Positions 37,758 to 46,359 are shown, counted from the first letter of the stretch. The stretch is DNA of 64,000 nucleotides from Acidovorax sp. MR-S7 (GCF_000400995.2 NZ_DF238908.1:186001-250000), one strand, 5' to 3'. Notes: generated by a model not told the origin, from the sequence alone. Made by a program: numbers and translations.

Positions 37758-38807
37758 ATGTCCAAACCCTTGAAATCACTGCTGGCCGCATGCCTGCTCG
37801 CCGCGGCAGGCGCTGCAGCCGCGCAGGAACAGGTGGTGAACCTGTATTCCGCCCGCCACTACGCCACCGACGAAGCGCTGTACAGCGGCTTCACCAAGGC
37901 CACGGGCATCAAGATCAACCGCGTGGACGCAGACGATGCGGGCATCATGGCCCGGCTCAAGGCCGAAGGCACGGCCTCTCCCGCCGACGTGATCCTGCTG
38001 GTCGATGCCGCGCGCCTGTACCGCGGCGAAGCCGATGGCCTGTTCCAGCCCGTCCGCTCCCAGGTGCTGGAAAGCGCCATTCCCGCCAACCTGCGCGCCA
38101 CGCCCGCGGCGGACGGCGGCATCGCCTGGTTCGGCCTGTCCACCCGCGCCCGCGTGATCGTCTACAACAAGGCGAAAGTGAACAAGGACGACGTGGACAC
38201 CTACCAGGAACTGGGCGATCCCAAGAACAAGGGCAAGGTCTGCATCCGATCGGGCTCCCATCCCTACAACCTGAGCCTGTTCGGCTCGGTGATGGAGCAC
38301 CTGGGCGAGCAGAAGGCGGAAGCCTGGCTCAAGGGCATCGTGGACAACCTCGCACGCCCGCCCAAGGGAGGCGACACCGACCAGATCAAGGCCGTGGCCG
38401 CGGGCGAATGCGACATCGCCGTCACCAACAGCTACTACCTGGCCCGGCTGATGCGCTCCGACAAGCCGGAGGACAAGGCCGTGGTCGAGAAGGTGTCCGT
38501 GGTCTTCCCCAACCAGGAATCCTGGGGCACGCACATGAACATCGCGGGCGGCGCCGTCGCCCGCCATGCGAAGAACCGCGCCAATGCCATCAAGTTCCTG
38601 GAATACCTGGCCAGCCCCGAGGCGCAGAACTACTTCGCCAACGGCAACAACGAATGGCCCGCCGCCAAGGGCGTCGACCCGGGCAACCCCGCGCTGAAGG
38701 CCATGACCGATGGCAAGCCCTTCAAGAGCGAGACCATCCCGATCGGCGCCGTGGGTGCGAACACCACCAAGGTGCAGCAGATGCTGGACCGCGTCGGCTT
38801 CCGCTGA
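37758..38807 (+). CDS. Ferric iron ABC transporter substrate-binding protein
   Basis: A periplasmic iron-binding protein of 349 residues (FbpA/FutA/AfuA type). A signal peptide ends near AAAAQ, and the mature protein starts EQVVNLYSARHYATDEALY, with the iron-ligand tyrosines in the later TNSYYLARLM segment. AGG AGG lies 12 bases before the ATG and a Fur box is upstream. No permease or ATPase gene follows; a terminator comes straight after, so the binding protein is either an orphan or partners a transporter elsewhere. Confidence 0.92.
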   Translation: MSKPLKSLLAACLLAAAGAAAAQEQVVNLYSARHYATDEALYSGFTKATGIKINRVDADDAGIMARLKAEGTASPADVILLVDAARLYRGEADGLFQPVRSQVLESAIPANLRATPAADGGIAWFGLSTRARVIVYNKAKVNKDDVDTYQELGDPKNKGKVCIRSGSHPYNLSLFGSVMEHLGEQKAEAWLKGIVDNLARPPKGGDTDQIKAVAAGECDIAVTNSYYLARLMRSDKPEDKAVVEKVSVVFPNQESWGTHMNIAGGAVARHAKNRANAIKFLEYLASPEAQNYFANGNNEWPAAKGVDPGNPALKAMTDGKPFKSETIPIGAVGANTTKVQQMLDRVGFR

Positions 38808-38831
38808 GAGCCACGCCCCCTACTCCAAGAC

Positions 38832-38859
38832 AACCCGGCATGGCCGGGTTTTCTTTTTT
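38832..38859 (+). terminator. Intrinsic terminator
   Basis: AACCCGGC (38832-38839), loop ATG and GCCGGGTT (38843-38850), followed by TTCTTTTTT. It ends the transcript of the iron-binding protein gene. Confidence 0.92.
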
Positions 38860-38897
38860 CCGCTCCCGCCGGGCGGGTGCGGACGGCTGCGCCATAA

Positions 38898-38936
38898 TTG
38901 ACGTTAACGTCAACGTCAACGTCAACGTCAACGTCA
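38898..38936 (+). repeat. Six-unit ACGTCA hexamer array containing a palindromic operator
   Basis: From 38901 the sequence is ACGTTA followed by five ACGTCA units. The left end, TTGACGTTAACGTCAA (38898-38913), is a perfect 16-base palindrome. It lies just before the ribosome-binding site of a short-chain dehydrogenase gene. Similar TTGACGT/ACGTCAA palindromes are, as I recall, targets of MerR-type regulators of branched-chain and fatty acid catabolism (LiuR-like). The tandem array could offer several overlapping half-sites and could vary in copy number. Confidence 0.7.
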
Positions 38937-38958
38937 CTCTCATCACAGGAGACAACAC

Positions 38959-39717
38959 ATGGAAATCAAGGGCAAGGTCTTCATCGTCACGGGCGGCGCC
39001 TCGGGCCTCGGGGAAGGCGCCGCGCGCATGCTGGCTGGCGAAGGCGCCAAGGTGGTCATCGCCGACATGCAGGCGGACAAGGGCGAAGCCGTCGCGCGCG
39101 ACATCGGCGGCGCTTTCGTGCGCTGCGACGTGAGCAGTGAAGCCAATGGCCAGGCCGTGGTCGCCCAGGCCGTGTCCCTGGGCAAGCTCGCGGGCCTCGT
39201 GAACTGCGCCGGCATCGCCCCGGCCGAGAAGACCGTGGGCAAGAACGGCGCGCACAGCCTGGCTGTGTTCAGCAAGACCATCACGGTCAACCTCGTGGGC
39301 AGCTTCAACATGATCCGCCTGGCCGCCGAGGCCATGGCCAAGAACGAACCCGAAGCCACAGGCGAGCGCGGCGTGCTGATCTCCACGGCCAGCGTGGCCG
39401 CCTACGACGGCCAGATCGGCCAAGCGGCCTATTCCGCGTCCAAGGGCGGCGTGGTGGGCATGACCCTGCCCATCGCGCGCGACCTGGCGCGCAGCGGCAT
39501 CCGCAACATGACCATCGCTCCCGGCATCTTCGGCACGCCCATGCTGTTCGGCATGCCGCAGGAAGTGCAGGACGCGCTCGCTGCCGGCGTGCCCTTCCCC
39601 AGCCGCCTCGGCACGCCGCAGGACTACGCCAAGCTGGTGCGGCACATCATCGAGAACGACATGCTCAACGGCGAGGTGATCCGCCTCGACGGTGCCATCC
39701 GCCTGGCACCGAAGTAA
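38959..39717 (+). CDS. Short-chain dehydrogenase, HSD10-like (3-hydroxyacyl-CoA dehydrogenase type II)
   Basis: A classical SDR of 252 residues: NAD motif [20 protein letters not shown], catalytic Ser in [10 protein letters not shown], and YSASK. The closest family pattern is the type II 3-hydroxyacyl-CoA or 2-methyl-3-hydroxybutyryl-CoA dehydrogenase (HSD17B10-like), including [19 protein letters not shown] and [12 protein letters not shown]. That suggests isoleucine or branched fatty-acid breakdown in the cytoplasm. AGGAGA lies before the ATG. The upstream hexamer array or palindrome probably controls it. Confidence 0.9.
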   Translation: MEIKGKVFIVTGGASGLGEGAARMLAGEGAKVVIADMQADKGEAVARDIGGAFVRCDVSSEANGQAVVAQAVSLGKLAGLVNCAGIAPAEKTVGKNGAHSLAVFSKTITVNLVGSFNMIRLAAEAMAKNEPEATGERGVLISTASVAAYDGQIGQAAYSASKGGVVGMTLPIARDLARSGIRNMTIAPGIFGTPMLFGMPQEVQDALAAGVPFPSRLGTPQDYAKLVRHIIENDMLNGEVIRLDGAIRLAPK

Positions 39718-39724
39718 AAGCCTG

Positions 39725-40030
39725 TCAGTCGAAGGGAGGCGGCAGCCCGGGGCGCGTCGCGCTGTCGATGATCGCCTCCCACGACTTGCCAGACGCTCGC
39801 AGGAATTCGATCGAGGGGCCGAACTCGTTTCCGTAGACCTGGAGCGTCCGCTCATAGATGCGGCTGCGGTAGGGCTCGGGCGTCAGTTCCTTGAAGTGGG
39901 AGGCCAGCCGTATGCGCTCCGCGTGCAAGGAGCGTGCGATGGCCTCGGCAGCCAATCCTTCGCGCTGCATCGCTTGCGCTCGCGCGCGCAATTCGCGCAC
40001 GGCTTGCTCGTAGCGGGAACGCAGGTTCAT
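39725..40030 (-). CDS. Hypothetical protein, 101 residues
   Basis: A small, charged, mostly helical soluble protein beginning MNLRSRYEQAVRELRAR and ending SATRPGLPPPFD. No signal peptide or membrane span. I do not recognise a named family. The C-terminal block (YGNEFGPSIEFLRASGKSWEAIIDSA) gives me a weak impression of fragments found near secreted polymorphic toxins, which I cannot confirm. ATG at 40030 is preferred over an upstream frame that would read through the hairpin at 40053. It is the last gene before the integrase and marks the chromosome side of the island. Confidence 0.6.
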   Translation of the reverse strand: MNLRSRYEQAVRELRARAQAMQREGLAAEAIARSLHAERIRLASHFKELTPEPYRSRIYERTLQVYGNEFGPSIEFLRASGKSWEAIIDSATRPGLPPPFD

Positions 40031-40052
40031 GGATTGCACGATTTCGAACGCA

Positions 40053-40078
40053 AAAAAGCCACCTTCAGGTGGCTTTTT
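40053..40078. terminator. Bidirectional intrinsic terminator
   Basis: Twelve-base arms (AAAAAGCCACCT and AGGTGGCTTTTT) around a two-base centre, with A-run and T-run on either side. It lies upstream of the 101-residue gene and next to the integrase region, so it insulates the island end from neighbouring transcription. Confidence 0.8.
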
Positions 40079-40089
40079 CAATCAATGGC

Positions 40090-40210
40090 GGAGTGGACGT
40101 CCGCTATGCTAGCGTCCACTGAATTCTACCATGTTCCAAAATTCCTTTAGCGACAAACACTTGGACGCATCTCACGTCCGTCCTGATCTTGTCGCGTCCA
40201 CTGAATTCTA
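40090..40210. repeat. Direct and inverted repeats next to the integrase (candidate attachment region)
   Basis: GCGTCCACTGAATTCTA occurs twice in direct orientation, at 40112-40128 and 40194-40210. An inverted partner of its first part, AGTGGACG (40092-40099), pairs perfectly with CGTCCACT at 40113-40120. These lie between the chromosomal terminator and the integrase start. They could be attachment-site duplications or integrase arm-binding sites. No tRNA gene is visible here. Confidence 0.6.
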
Positions 40211-40249
40211 TCACCATTTGGCTATAGGAAGGACATACAAGGAGCCGCA

Positions 40250-41623
40250 GTGGCAAGAACCAGCAAACGACTTTCCGCAGCGCATGTGCGGTCCGCGAAA
40301 CGTCCTGGCTTCTACAGCGATGGGGATGGACTCTACATGCAGGTCGGCCCGGCGGGGACGAAGACGTGGGTGTTCCGCTACACGGTGCGCGGACGGCGCC
40401 GCAACCACGGCATGGGAAAGATCAACCTAGCCGAAGGCTGGGCGCAAGTCAGGCCTGAAGAACGGCAGGGCACGCTAGGCCTCGCGGAAGCGCGGGACGA
40501 AGCCCAGCGGTTGCGCGCCTTGGTGCGCAAGGGGATTGATCCCATTGCAGACTTGCATGAAACGCAGCGCGCAGAAGAAGCCGCAGCGCTTGCTGCCAAG
40601 ACCGCCGAGGAGCAACGCAAGACCTTCGCCGAATGCGCGGACGTGGTGATCGCTCAGCGAGAGAAGAAGCTGCGCAACGGCAAGAGCAAGAAGCAATGGC
40701 GTGCCACACTGACGCACGAGAAAATCAGCGCTGTCCTGAACGACGGCCGCAAGATCGACGACCTGACCAAGCACGATGTCGCAAAGGCCCTGAAGTGGCA
40801 TTGGGAGAATGTGCCCACGAGCGCCGACCGCATTAGAGACCGCATCAAGGCCGTATTCGCCTACGCCAAGGCCGTGGACGCCTACGCGGGAGACAACCCT
40901 GCCGAAAAGCACGTCATCGAGCAGATCCTGGGCGAGCAGAAGAACGATGCACCAGCAAAGCACCCTGCCCTGCCACACAAGCGCATCGGCGCATTCATGG
41001 TCAAGTTGCGCACGCATCAAGGCATGTCGCACCGTGCACTGGAGTTCGGCATCCTGACCGCCTCACGATCAGGCGAGGTGCGCGGCGCGACCTGGAACGA
41101 GCTCGACTTGCCGGCGAAGCTTTGGACGATTCCCGCCGATAGGATGAAAGCGGGCCGCGAGCACGTTGTCACCTTGTCCGACGATGCCATCAAGCTGCTG
41201 CTGGCCCTGCCACGTCTGAAGTCCGGCGTGACTGAAAACGGGGAGGAAAAGCCTGACTACATTTTCCCCGCGCCGCGTGGTGGTCAACTGTCTGATATGG
41301 CCCTGACGAAGGCAGTGCGCGATATGCACACCATTGAGACAAAGGCGGGGGATGCAGGCTGGGTTGATCCAAGGTCCGGCCGCACCGCCGTCGTGCATGG
41401 TTTTCGCTCAACCTTCCGTGATTGGACCGCGGAAACGGGCTATGAGCGCGATATGGCTGAGTTAGCATTGGCGCACGATGTGGGTAGCGCTGTGGAACGT
41501 GCGTACCGCCGAACGGACATGGTCGAACGTCGCCGCCACATGATGCAGGACTGGGCGGAGTATTGCGCCTCCGTTGCCATTGAGCGGATTGCTGGATCCG
41601 AAGAACAGGGTCAATGCGACTGA
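40250..41623 (+). CDS. Tyrosine recombinase integrase (P4 type)
   Basis: A site-specific recombinase of 457 residues. The N-terminal DUF4102-type arm-binding domain contains GFYSDGDGLYMQVGPAGTKTW. A SAM-like core-binding domain spans about 115-215. The catalytic domain has Arg in TASRSGEVRGATW, HGFRSTFRDW and a tyrosine in VERAYRRTDM. The start is GTG at 40250 behind AAGGAG. It should integrate and excise the island. The adjacent 17-base direct repeats are its likely sites. Confidence 0.93.
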   Translation: MARTSKRLSAAHVRSAKRPGFYSDGDGLYMQVGPAGTKTWVFRYTVRGRRRNHGMGKINLAEGWAQVRPEERQGTLGLAEARDEAQRLRALVRKGIDPIADLHETQRAEEAAALAAKTAEEQRKTFAECADVVIAQREKKLRNGKSKKQWRATLTHEKISAVLNDGRKIDDLTKHDVAKALKWHWENVPTSADRIRDRIKAVFAYAKAVDAYAGDNPAEKHVIEQILGEQKNDAPAKHPALPHKRIGAFMVKLRTHQGMSHRALEFGILTASRSGEVRGATWNELDLPAKLWTIPADRMKAGREHVVTLSDDAIKLLLALPRLKSGVTENGEEKPDYIFPAPRGGQLSDMALTKAVRDMHTIETKAGDAGWVDPRSGRTAVVHGFRSTFRDWTAETGYERDMAELALAHDVGSAVERAYRRTDMVERRRHMMQDWAEYCASVAIERIAGSEEQGQCD

Positions 41624-41649
41624 CTTCGCTGGTACGTGCCGAAGCCAAC

Positions 41650-42297
41650 CTAGTGATTTGCCGCGATACGGCGCATTCTTTGGACAAACTGCTCTGCGAC
41701 AGGGCTGGAACGGGATGCAGCCAGCACCAAGCTGGTCACCAGTTCATAGAAGCCATCAGAAATCGGTCGCATGGTGATACCCCATCCAGCCAACCGATCG
41801 CTACGGGACTCTGCCGTCACCCCTACCCCGTAACCTGCTGCCACCTGCAGCGCCAGCATATCGAACGAGGTCACGTCCTGGATGGCATCCCGTCGCCCGC
41901 CGCTCAGCGCCGAGAGCCGCTCCTCCAGCCCATCGCAAGCTTCGGCCGGCCAGCGCAGCACTGAGAACTGAAGCAGGTCATCCAGGGAGAGATCGGCTTG
42001 TACTATCAAAGGAGACTCGGCAGGCAGGACGGCCACCATGCGCTCTCGCCATAAAGGCTCGCAGGAAAAATCCAGATCTGCGCCCATGGTCAAGGATAGC
42101 CCCACGTCATACCATCCAGCCTGAAGCCCAGCCCTCAGTTCGCCAGACGAAACTTCATGCACCTTGACGGCAACTTCCGGAGCCTGTTCGCGCTGCAATG
42201 CAAACACTTGGGATAACCTCTGGCAAGGTAGACCATGCGCGATGGCAAGATTGAGGGCTGTAGGCTGCGATGTGACTGATGGCGACATATCCTGCAT
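41650..42297 (-). CDS. LysR-type substrate-binding domain protein lacking the DNA-binding domain
   Basis: A 215-residue protein containing only the periplasmic-binding-protein-like effector domain of LysR regulators (LNLAIAHGLPCQRLSQVF, GWYDVGLSLTM, LQVAAGYGVGV). The usual N-terminal helix-turn-helix of about 65 residues is absent. The sequence upstream of its ATG, in all frames, does not encode one. It stands head to head with an XRE regulator. Such stand-alone effector domains occur on integrative elements of betaproteobacteria, as I recall. It may act as a ligand-dependent partner. Confidence 0.78.
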   Translation of the reverse strand: MQDMSPSVTSQPTALNLAIAHGLPCQRLSQVFALQREQAPEVAVKVHEVSSGELRAGLQAGWYDVGLSLTMGADLDFSCEPLWRERMVAVLPAESPLIVQADLSLDDLLQFSVLRWPAEACDGLEERLSALSGGRRDAIQDVTSFDMLALQVAAGYGVGVTAESRSDRLAGWGITMRPISDGFYELVTSLVLAASRSSPVAEQFVQRMRRIAANH

Positions 42298-42499
42298 CTC
42301 TTTGTCTAGCCGGTGCTGGGTCCTTCATTCAAGGGTCGCAGAATGCGGTTGGCCATTCCGCCTTGCTCTGCATGCACGGCGTACCTGCCTCAGATCAATC
42401 TGGAGTGGCGACACGCCCAGTCCAACGAGACACCTCAGCACCCGGGCCGGGGAATTGGTGAGGAACGGCAAGTTCAGAACACTTTTTTGCAGTCACCAT

Positions 42500-42525
42500 G
42501 AGTTAAGTTTAACGTGGTTTAACTC
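42500..42525. promoter_or_regulatory. TTAA-rich dyads upstream of the XRE gene
   Basis: GAGTTAA (42500-42506) and TTAACTC (42519-42525) form an inverted repeat, and GTTAAGTTTAAC inside it is itself a dyad. This cluster of GTTAA half-sites 25 bases before the XRE start is a candidate operator. Confidence 0.5.
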
Positions 42526-42539
42526 GATCTGTTGATGGA

Positions 42540-42561
42540 CGCTTTTGCTTATGCAAAAGCG
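42540..42561 (+). promoter_or_regulatory. Hairpin holding the XRE start codon
   Basis: CGCTTTTGC (42540-42548) and GCAAAAGCG (42553-42561) are perfect nine-base arms with the loop TTAT. The ATG at 42551 overlaps the loop and the first base of the 3' arm, so the start codon would be presented in, or hidden by, the hairpin. Confidence 0.6.
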
Positions 42562-42844
42562 CAGAGTTCAGCCAGGCCGCCCCGTCGGCACAACCACCTA
42601 TGAATCAGGGCCCGCGCGCGCATTTGGCTCGGCGGTGCGAGCAATGCGGCTGGAGCAAGGTTTCGCCCAGGAAGAGCTTGCCGCTCTCGCAGGCATTGAG
42701 CGCTCTCATATGGGAAAAATCGAAAGAGGCGAACACATGCCGACGCTGGCACTGATCTTGAAGATCGCTTCAGCACTTCAGCGGAACGCTGCCGATTTGA
42801 TGGCAGCCACCGAAAAGATGCTGCAAGCGGCATCTGGAAAGTGA
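42551..42844 (+). CDS. XRE-family helix-turn-helix regulator
   Basis: A 97-residue cI/Cro-like DNA-binding protein. The helix-turn-helix is in VRAMRLEQGFAQEELAALAGIERSHMGKIERGEHMPTLALI (described by its ends), centred at about residues 28-70. The N-terminal QKRRVQPGRPVGTTTY is basic and may grip the minor groove. There is no sensor domain. It may work with the divergent LysR effector-domain protein and autoregulate through the dyads just upstream. It ends 4 bases before the convergent LysR gene. Confidence 0.87.
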   Translation: MQKRRVQPGRPVGTTTYESGPARAFGSAVRAMRLEQGFAQEELAALAGIERSHMGKIERGEHMPTLALILKIASALQRNAADLMAATEKMLQAASGK

Positions 42845-42848
42845 GAGC

Positions 42849-43745
42849 CTATTTACCGTCCTCAAGGTGGGTATGTAGGCGCGAGGTAAATCGCACCACC
42901 GCCGGTGGAATGGTCTCGCTGTTCAGTCGGAGCATATAGGTTGTGAAAGCGGCCGCTTCTATAGCCAACGGCCGAAACACGATATCTGTGCGTATACAGG
43001 CTGCAGCCTTAGCAGCCACCGCGAAGCCCACCCCATAACCCGCCGCAACCAGCGTAAGCATCATGTCCATGGAAGAGACGTGCGCGGTAACATCCCAATC
43101 ACATTTCGCAGTGCTCAACAAGCGATTGAGTTCGCGACTGCATCCTTCGCACGTTCGGGGATTGCACATGACCAACCGGTAGGGCACCAGCGCATCCAAA
43201 GGGACGGCCACGTGCTCCAACAAGGGATGGAGCGTAGGCATCGCCAACATGAGCGAATCTCGCCACAGTGGCTCAGCCAAAATATCCCTTCCAACGTCTT
43301 GGACGTGTGCGAATCCAAGGTGGAAATCTCCTGATCGGAGACCACGCACTTGCTCGGCTAGTGGTACTTCGATCAGGCGTATCTCTATCTCCGGCTCCTC
43401 AAGACGGCAACGCGCGAGAAATGCGGAGAGGCGCGGATCCACCACACCATCGGACACCGCTATCCGCAGACTCCCCCGAAAGCCTGCGGAAATGGCCTTG
43501 ACGCTGGAACACGCTTGATCCAGGCTGCTAAGCACACGACGCACATCGTCCAGAAAGGCCTCTCCTGCTGCGGTAAGGCGGGTGCCACGCCGATCCCGGT
43601 CAAAGAGCAATGAGCCTAGCTCTTCCTCTAGATCCCTAATGATGCGCGAGAGTGGCGACTGCTCGATGTTCAGCCGTTCTGCGGCTCGCGTGAAGTGCAA
43701 CTCCTCAGCTAAGACCACGAAATAGCGAAGATGTCGCAACTCCAT
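42849..43745 (-). CDS. LysR-family transcriptional regulator
   Basis: A full-length regulator of 298 residues. The winged helix-turn-helix MELRHLRYFVVLAEELHFTRAAERLNIEQSPLSRIIRDLEEELG is the type seen in regulators of aromatic and antibiotic-related genes (named by its ends). The effector domain includes VAAGYGVGFAVAAKAAA. A small dyad TCCATT-GCCA-AATGGA lies 10 bases upstream of its start. A 660-base region without a clear gene separates it from the acyl-CoA dehydrogenase gene, so its target may be the latter or its own promoter. Confidence 0.88.
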   Translation of the reverse strand: MELRHLRYFVVLAEELHFTRAAERLNIEQSPLSRIIRDLEEELGSLLFDRDRRGTRLTAAGEAFLDDVRRVLSSLDQACSSVKAISAGFRGSLRIAVSDGVVDPRLSAFLARCRLEEPEIEIRLIEVPLAEQVRGLRSGDFHLGFAHVQDVGRDILAEPLWRDSLMLAMPTLHPLLEHVAVPLDALVPYRLVMCNPRTCEGCSRELNRLLSTAKCDWDVTAHVSSMDMMLTLVAAGYGVGFAVAAKAAACIRTDIVFRPLAIEAAAFTTYMLRLNSETIPPAVVRFTSRLHTHLEDGK

Positions 43746-44407
43746 TCTTCAAACCTCCATTGCCAAATGGATGTAGACATCGCGTGCCTCATAGGAACGT
43801 TCCATCCTCTCGACCGGCCAAGTGACTCCGCTTCGACGCAAGCGCTACGTGCATGTTCTCAGCACGGAGGACCAAACGAGAGCGGGCCGACACTGGAACT
43901 GTCAATACCACGCTGCATCCAATGGCGCGAAGCCGCGGGACAGTACCACTCATCCTGAGCAAAAAGACATTGCCCTACGAAGCCACGCAATGAGACAGCG
44001 AGCAGATCAATACAGATCGCCGGGGCTTGCGGTGCCACCGATCATCCCGCTCGATCTCGACGACTCTACAGGCTAAACAGCGGCGAAGAAATTCGATTCT
44101 TCCAAACTTCTCATTCATGTTTCGCGAACAGCGGCTTTGTTGTAAGGCAAGCCTACGTCGGTGGACCACGCGTCCTCTCTCGAAGATGTCGCAGCATTGG
44201 AGGCGAGAAGACCTCGCCCAAGCAGCAAGTCTCCTGCTGATCGAAGTAGAAAAAATACTTCGGGGCATATGAACGATTGCTTCCGAAAAGATGAACAGCA
44301 AACCTTCGACAGCAGGTACAGTCAAAAAACCGCCTGCGCCAGTGGCGCAGCCGTCGTCACACGCTCCACGGACTTCCAATCTCCATCAACCCATCCCTAC
44401 AGGCCCT
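43746..44407. other. Region without a convincing gene
   Basis: About 660 bases of lower-GC sequence between the LysR gene and an acyl-CoA dehydrogenase gene. Open frames on both strands are short (under 135 codons), lack ribosome-binding sites and have no recognisable domain. It may hold promoters for the acyl-CoA dehydrogenase gene and decayed sequence from earlier insertions. Confidence 0.5.
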
Positions 44408-45568
44408 ATGAACTTCGATCTATCCGAAGACCAGCGAGCGTTTCAAGAGGCGGCGCGCGCATTCGCCAGCAGCGAGTTAGAACCTCACGCAGCGGAATGG
44501 GACAGTCAAGCGCACTTTCCCCGGCAGACAATCGAGCACGCGGGTGAGCTGGGCTTCTGCGGTTTGTATGCGAGCGCGGAACATGGAGGTCTCGGCTTGC
44601 CACGCTTAGATGCGACGCTGGTCTTCGAAGAGTTGGCACAAGCATGCCCTTCCACCACTGCTTTTATCACCATTCACAACATGGCTACCTGGATGGTCAC
44701 CGACTTTGCTCGTGCAGAGGTGGCACAGGTTTGGGGGCCTCAACTTGCGAGCGGTAAGGCGCTGGCTTCATACTGTTTGACGGAGCCAGGCGCTGGGTCT
44801 GACGCAGGCTCCATCACGACATCGGCGCGGCTGGAGGGGGAGAGTTATGTTCTGAACGGAACCAAGGCTTTCATCTCTGGTGCGGGGGCTACCGATGCGC
44901 TCGTGGTGATGGCCCGAACAGGTGCTTCAGGCCCCGCCGGCATCTCCGCCTTCCTGGTCGCCGCGGACAGTCCCGGCATCCAGTATGGTAAGAAGGAGGA
45001 GAAAATGGGGTGGAACAGCCAGCCCACACGCCAGATCAGCTTTGACGATGTCCGTGTCCCCGCTGCAAACCTGCTAGGCCAAGAAGGCGACGGCTTCAAG
45101 ATCGCGATGAAAGGACTTGACGGAGGCCGAATCAACATCGCAACTTGTTCGATTGGCGCTGCACAAGGGGCATTGTCGGCTGCGCAGCGCTACATGCACG
45201 AACGGCGTCAGTTCGGTAAGCCATTGTCAGCCTTCCAGGCACTGCAATTCAAACTAGCTGATATGGCGACCGAATTGGTGGCCGCTCGTCAGATGGTGCG
45301 CCTGGCGGCCAGCAAACTCGACGCAGGCCACGATGACGCCACCACGTATTGCGCCATGGCCAAGCGATTTGCCACTGACGTAGGCTTTGAGGTCTGCAAC
45401 CAGGCCTTGCAGTTGCACGGCGGATACGGCTACATCCGCGAGTATCCTTTGGAGCGACTACTGCGAGATGCGCGCGTGCATCAGATTCTCGAGGGGACCA
45501 ACGAGATCATGCGCGTGATCATCGCGCGCCGCATGCTCCAAGATGATGCGACGGATCTCGTACGGTGA
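44408..45568 (+). CDS. Acyl-CoA dehydrogenase (short/branched-chain type)
   Basis: A flavoenzyme of 386 residues resembling isobutyryl-CoA and short-chain acyl-CoA dehydrogenases. It starts MNFDLSEDQRAFQEAARAFA and has CLTEPGAGSDAGSITTSA and FISGAGATDALVVMART. The C-terminal catalytic glutamate motif is intact in HQILEGTNEIMRV. An upstream frame would add 39 residues but looks non-coding. It is followed after about 160 bases by a thioesterase-like gene on the same strand. It could feed 2-methyl-branched acyl-CoA breakdown, in line with the racemase downstream on the island. Confidence 0.9.
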   Translation: MNFDLSEDQRAFQEAARAFASSELEPHAAEWDSQAHFPRQTIEHAGELGFCGLYASAEHGGLGLPRLDATLVFEELAQACPSTTAFITIHNMATWMVTDFARAEVAQVWGPQLASGKALASYCLTEPGAGSDAGSITTSARLEGESYVLNGTKAFISGAGATDALVVMARTGASGPAGISAFLVAADSPGIQYGKKEEKMGWNSQPTRQISFDDVRVPAANLLGQEGDGFKIAMKGLDGGRINIATCSIGAAQGALSAAQRYMHERRQFGKPLSAFQALQFKLADMATELVAARQMVRLAASKLDAGHDDATTYCAMAKRFATDVGFEVCNQALQLHGGYGYIREYPLERLLRDARVHQILEGTNEIMRVIIARRMLQDDATDLVR

Positions 45569-45731
45569 ATTCCCGGCCAGAACTCTCCCTCGCACGGGCG
45601 AAGTTAGTCGGCAGCTCTGTCGCCGCCGCTTCTGGCAGCCGTGTGCCAACAGCAGGGTCGATCATGAACACGAAGCTGATTCCATCGAGACGAGATGTCG
45701 CCACCATTCTCATCCTGAAAGTGACCCAACC

Positions 45732-46199
45732 GTGAAATCGATCCAAGAGAATTATCTACCTGGCTTCGCGCACTGCTATGGGTGTGGACCTGCAAATGGG
45801 CACGGCCATCATCTAAAGAGCTACCTTGAGGATGGTCAGACCGTAGCCCGATTTACCCCCGGTCCGCAATACACCGGTGGCTTTCCCGATAAGGTCTATG
45901 GTGGCCTTCTCGCATCGCTACTCGACTGCCATGGAGCTGCCACGGCTGCTGCCTTTGCTTGCAAACTGCGTGGACATGAGATTGGTCCCGGCCTCGGCGG
46001 CCTTCGCTTTGTCACTGCGTCCCTCAAGGTCGACTTCAAGCGGCCTACCCCATTGCACAAAGAACTCACGGTGCACGGCAGGCTCGTTTCACTCGAAGGC
46101 CGAAAGGCCGTTGTCGCACTTACACTGAGTGCAGATGGCCTAGTCTGCGTAACGGGCGAGATGCTCGCGATCGAATTGCCGGCCAGCCCCGATATGTAA
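45732..46199 (+). CDS. PaaI-type hotdog thioesterase
   Basis: A 155-residue hotdog-fold protein. The segment HCYGCGPANGHGHHLKSY followed by GGFPDKVYGGLLASLLDCHGAATA, with the catalytic aspartate region before AATAAA, is typical of acyl-CoA thioesterases of this group (four-cysteine-like start plus hotdog helix). The start is taken as GTG at 45732; no ATG fits. Its place behind an acyl-CoA dehydrogenase suggests release of CoA from a pathway intermediate or dead-end product. Confidence 0.8.
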   Translation: MKSIQENYLPGFAHCYGCGPANGHGHHLKSYLEDGQTVARFTPGPQYTGGFPDKVYGGLLASLLDCHGAATAAAFACKLRGHEIGPGLGGLRFVTASLKVDFKRPTPLHKELTVHGRLVSLEGRKAVVALTLSADGLVCVTGEMLAIELPASPDM

Positions 46200-46359
46200 G
46201 ACCGAGCGAGCAGACCTTCTGATCCACCTTTACACCTCGTCCGCTCAGCCAATACCGACTCAGCAGCGCGCCGATCCTGCCGCGCAGGTTGTTCTCTTTT
46301 CTTGGCATGATCTGGACTCAACGTAATCGGGCACCGAGCAGAGGAGTCAAATCAATTTA

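Noticed and set aside
38898-38936. CRISPR-like array
   Set aside because: Units are six bases with no spacers; it is a simple tandem repeat with a palindromic operator.
40090-40210. tRNA gene as the island target
   Set aside because: The inverted repeat is short and no cloverleaf with TTCRA-type T-loop or anticodon stem can be drawn.
43822-44379. Small proteins on either strand between LysR and acyl-CoA dehydrogenase genes
   Set aside because: No ribosome-binding sites, no domains, and composition unlike the flanking genes.
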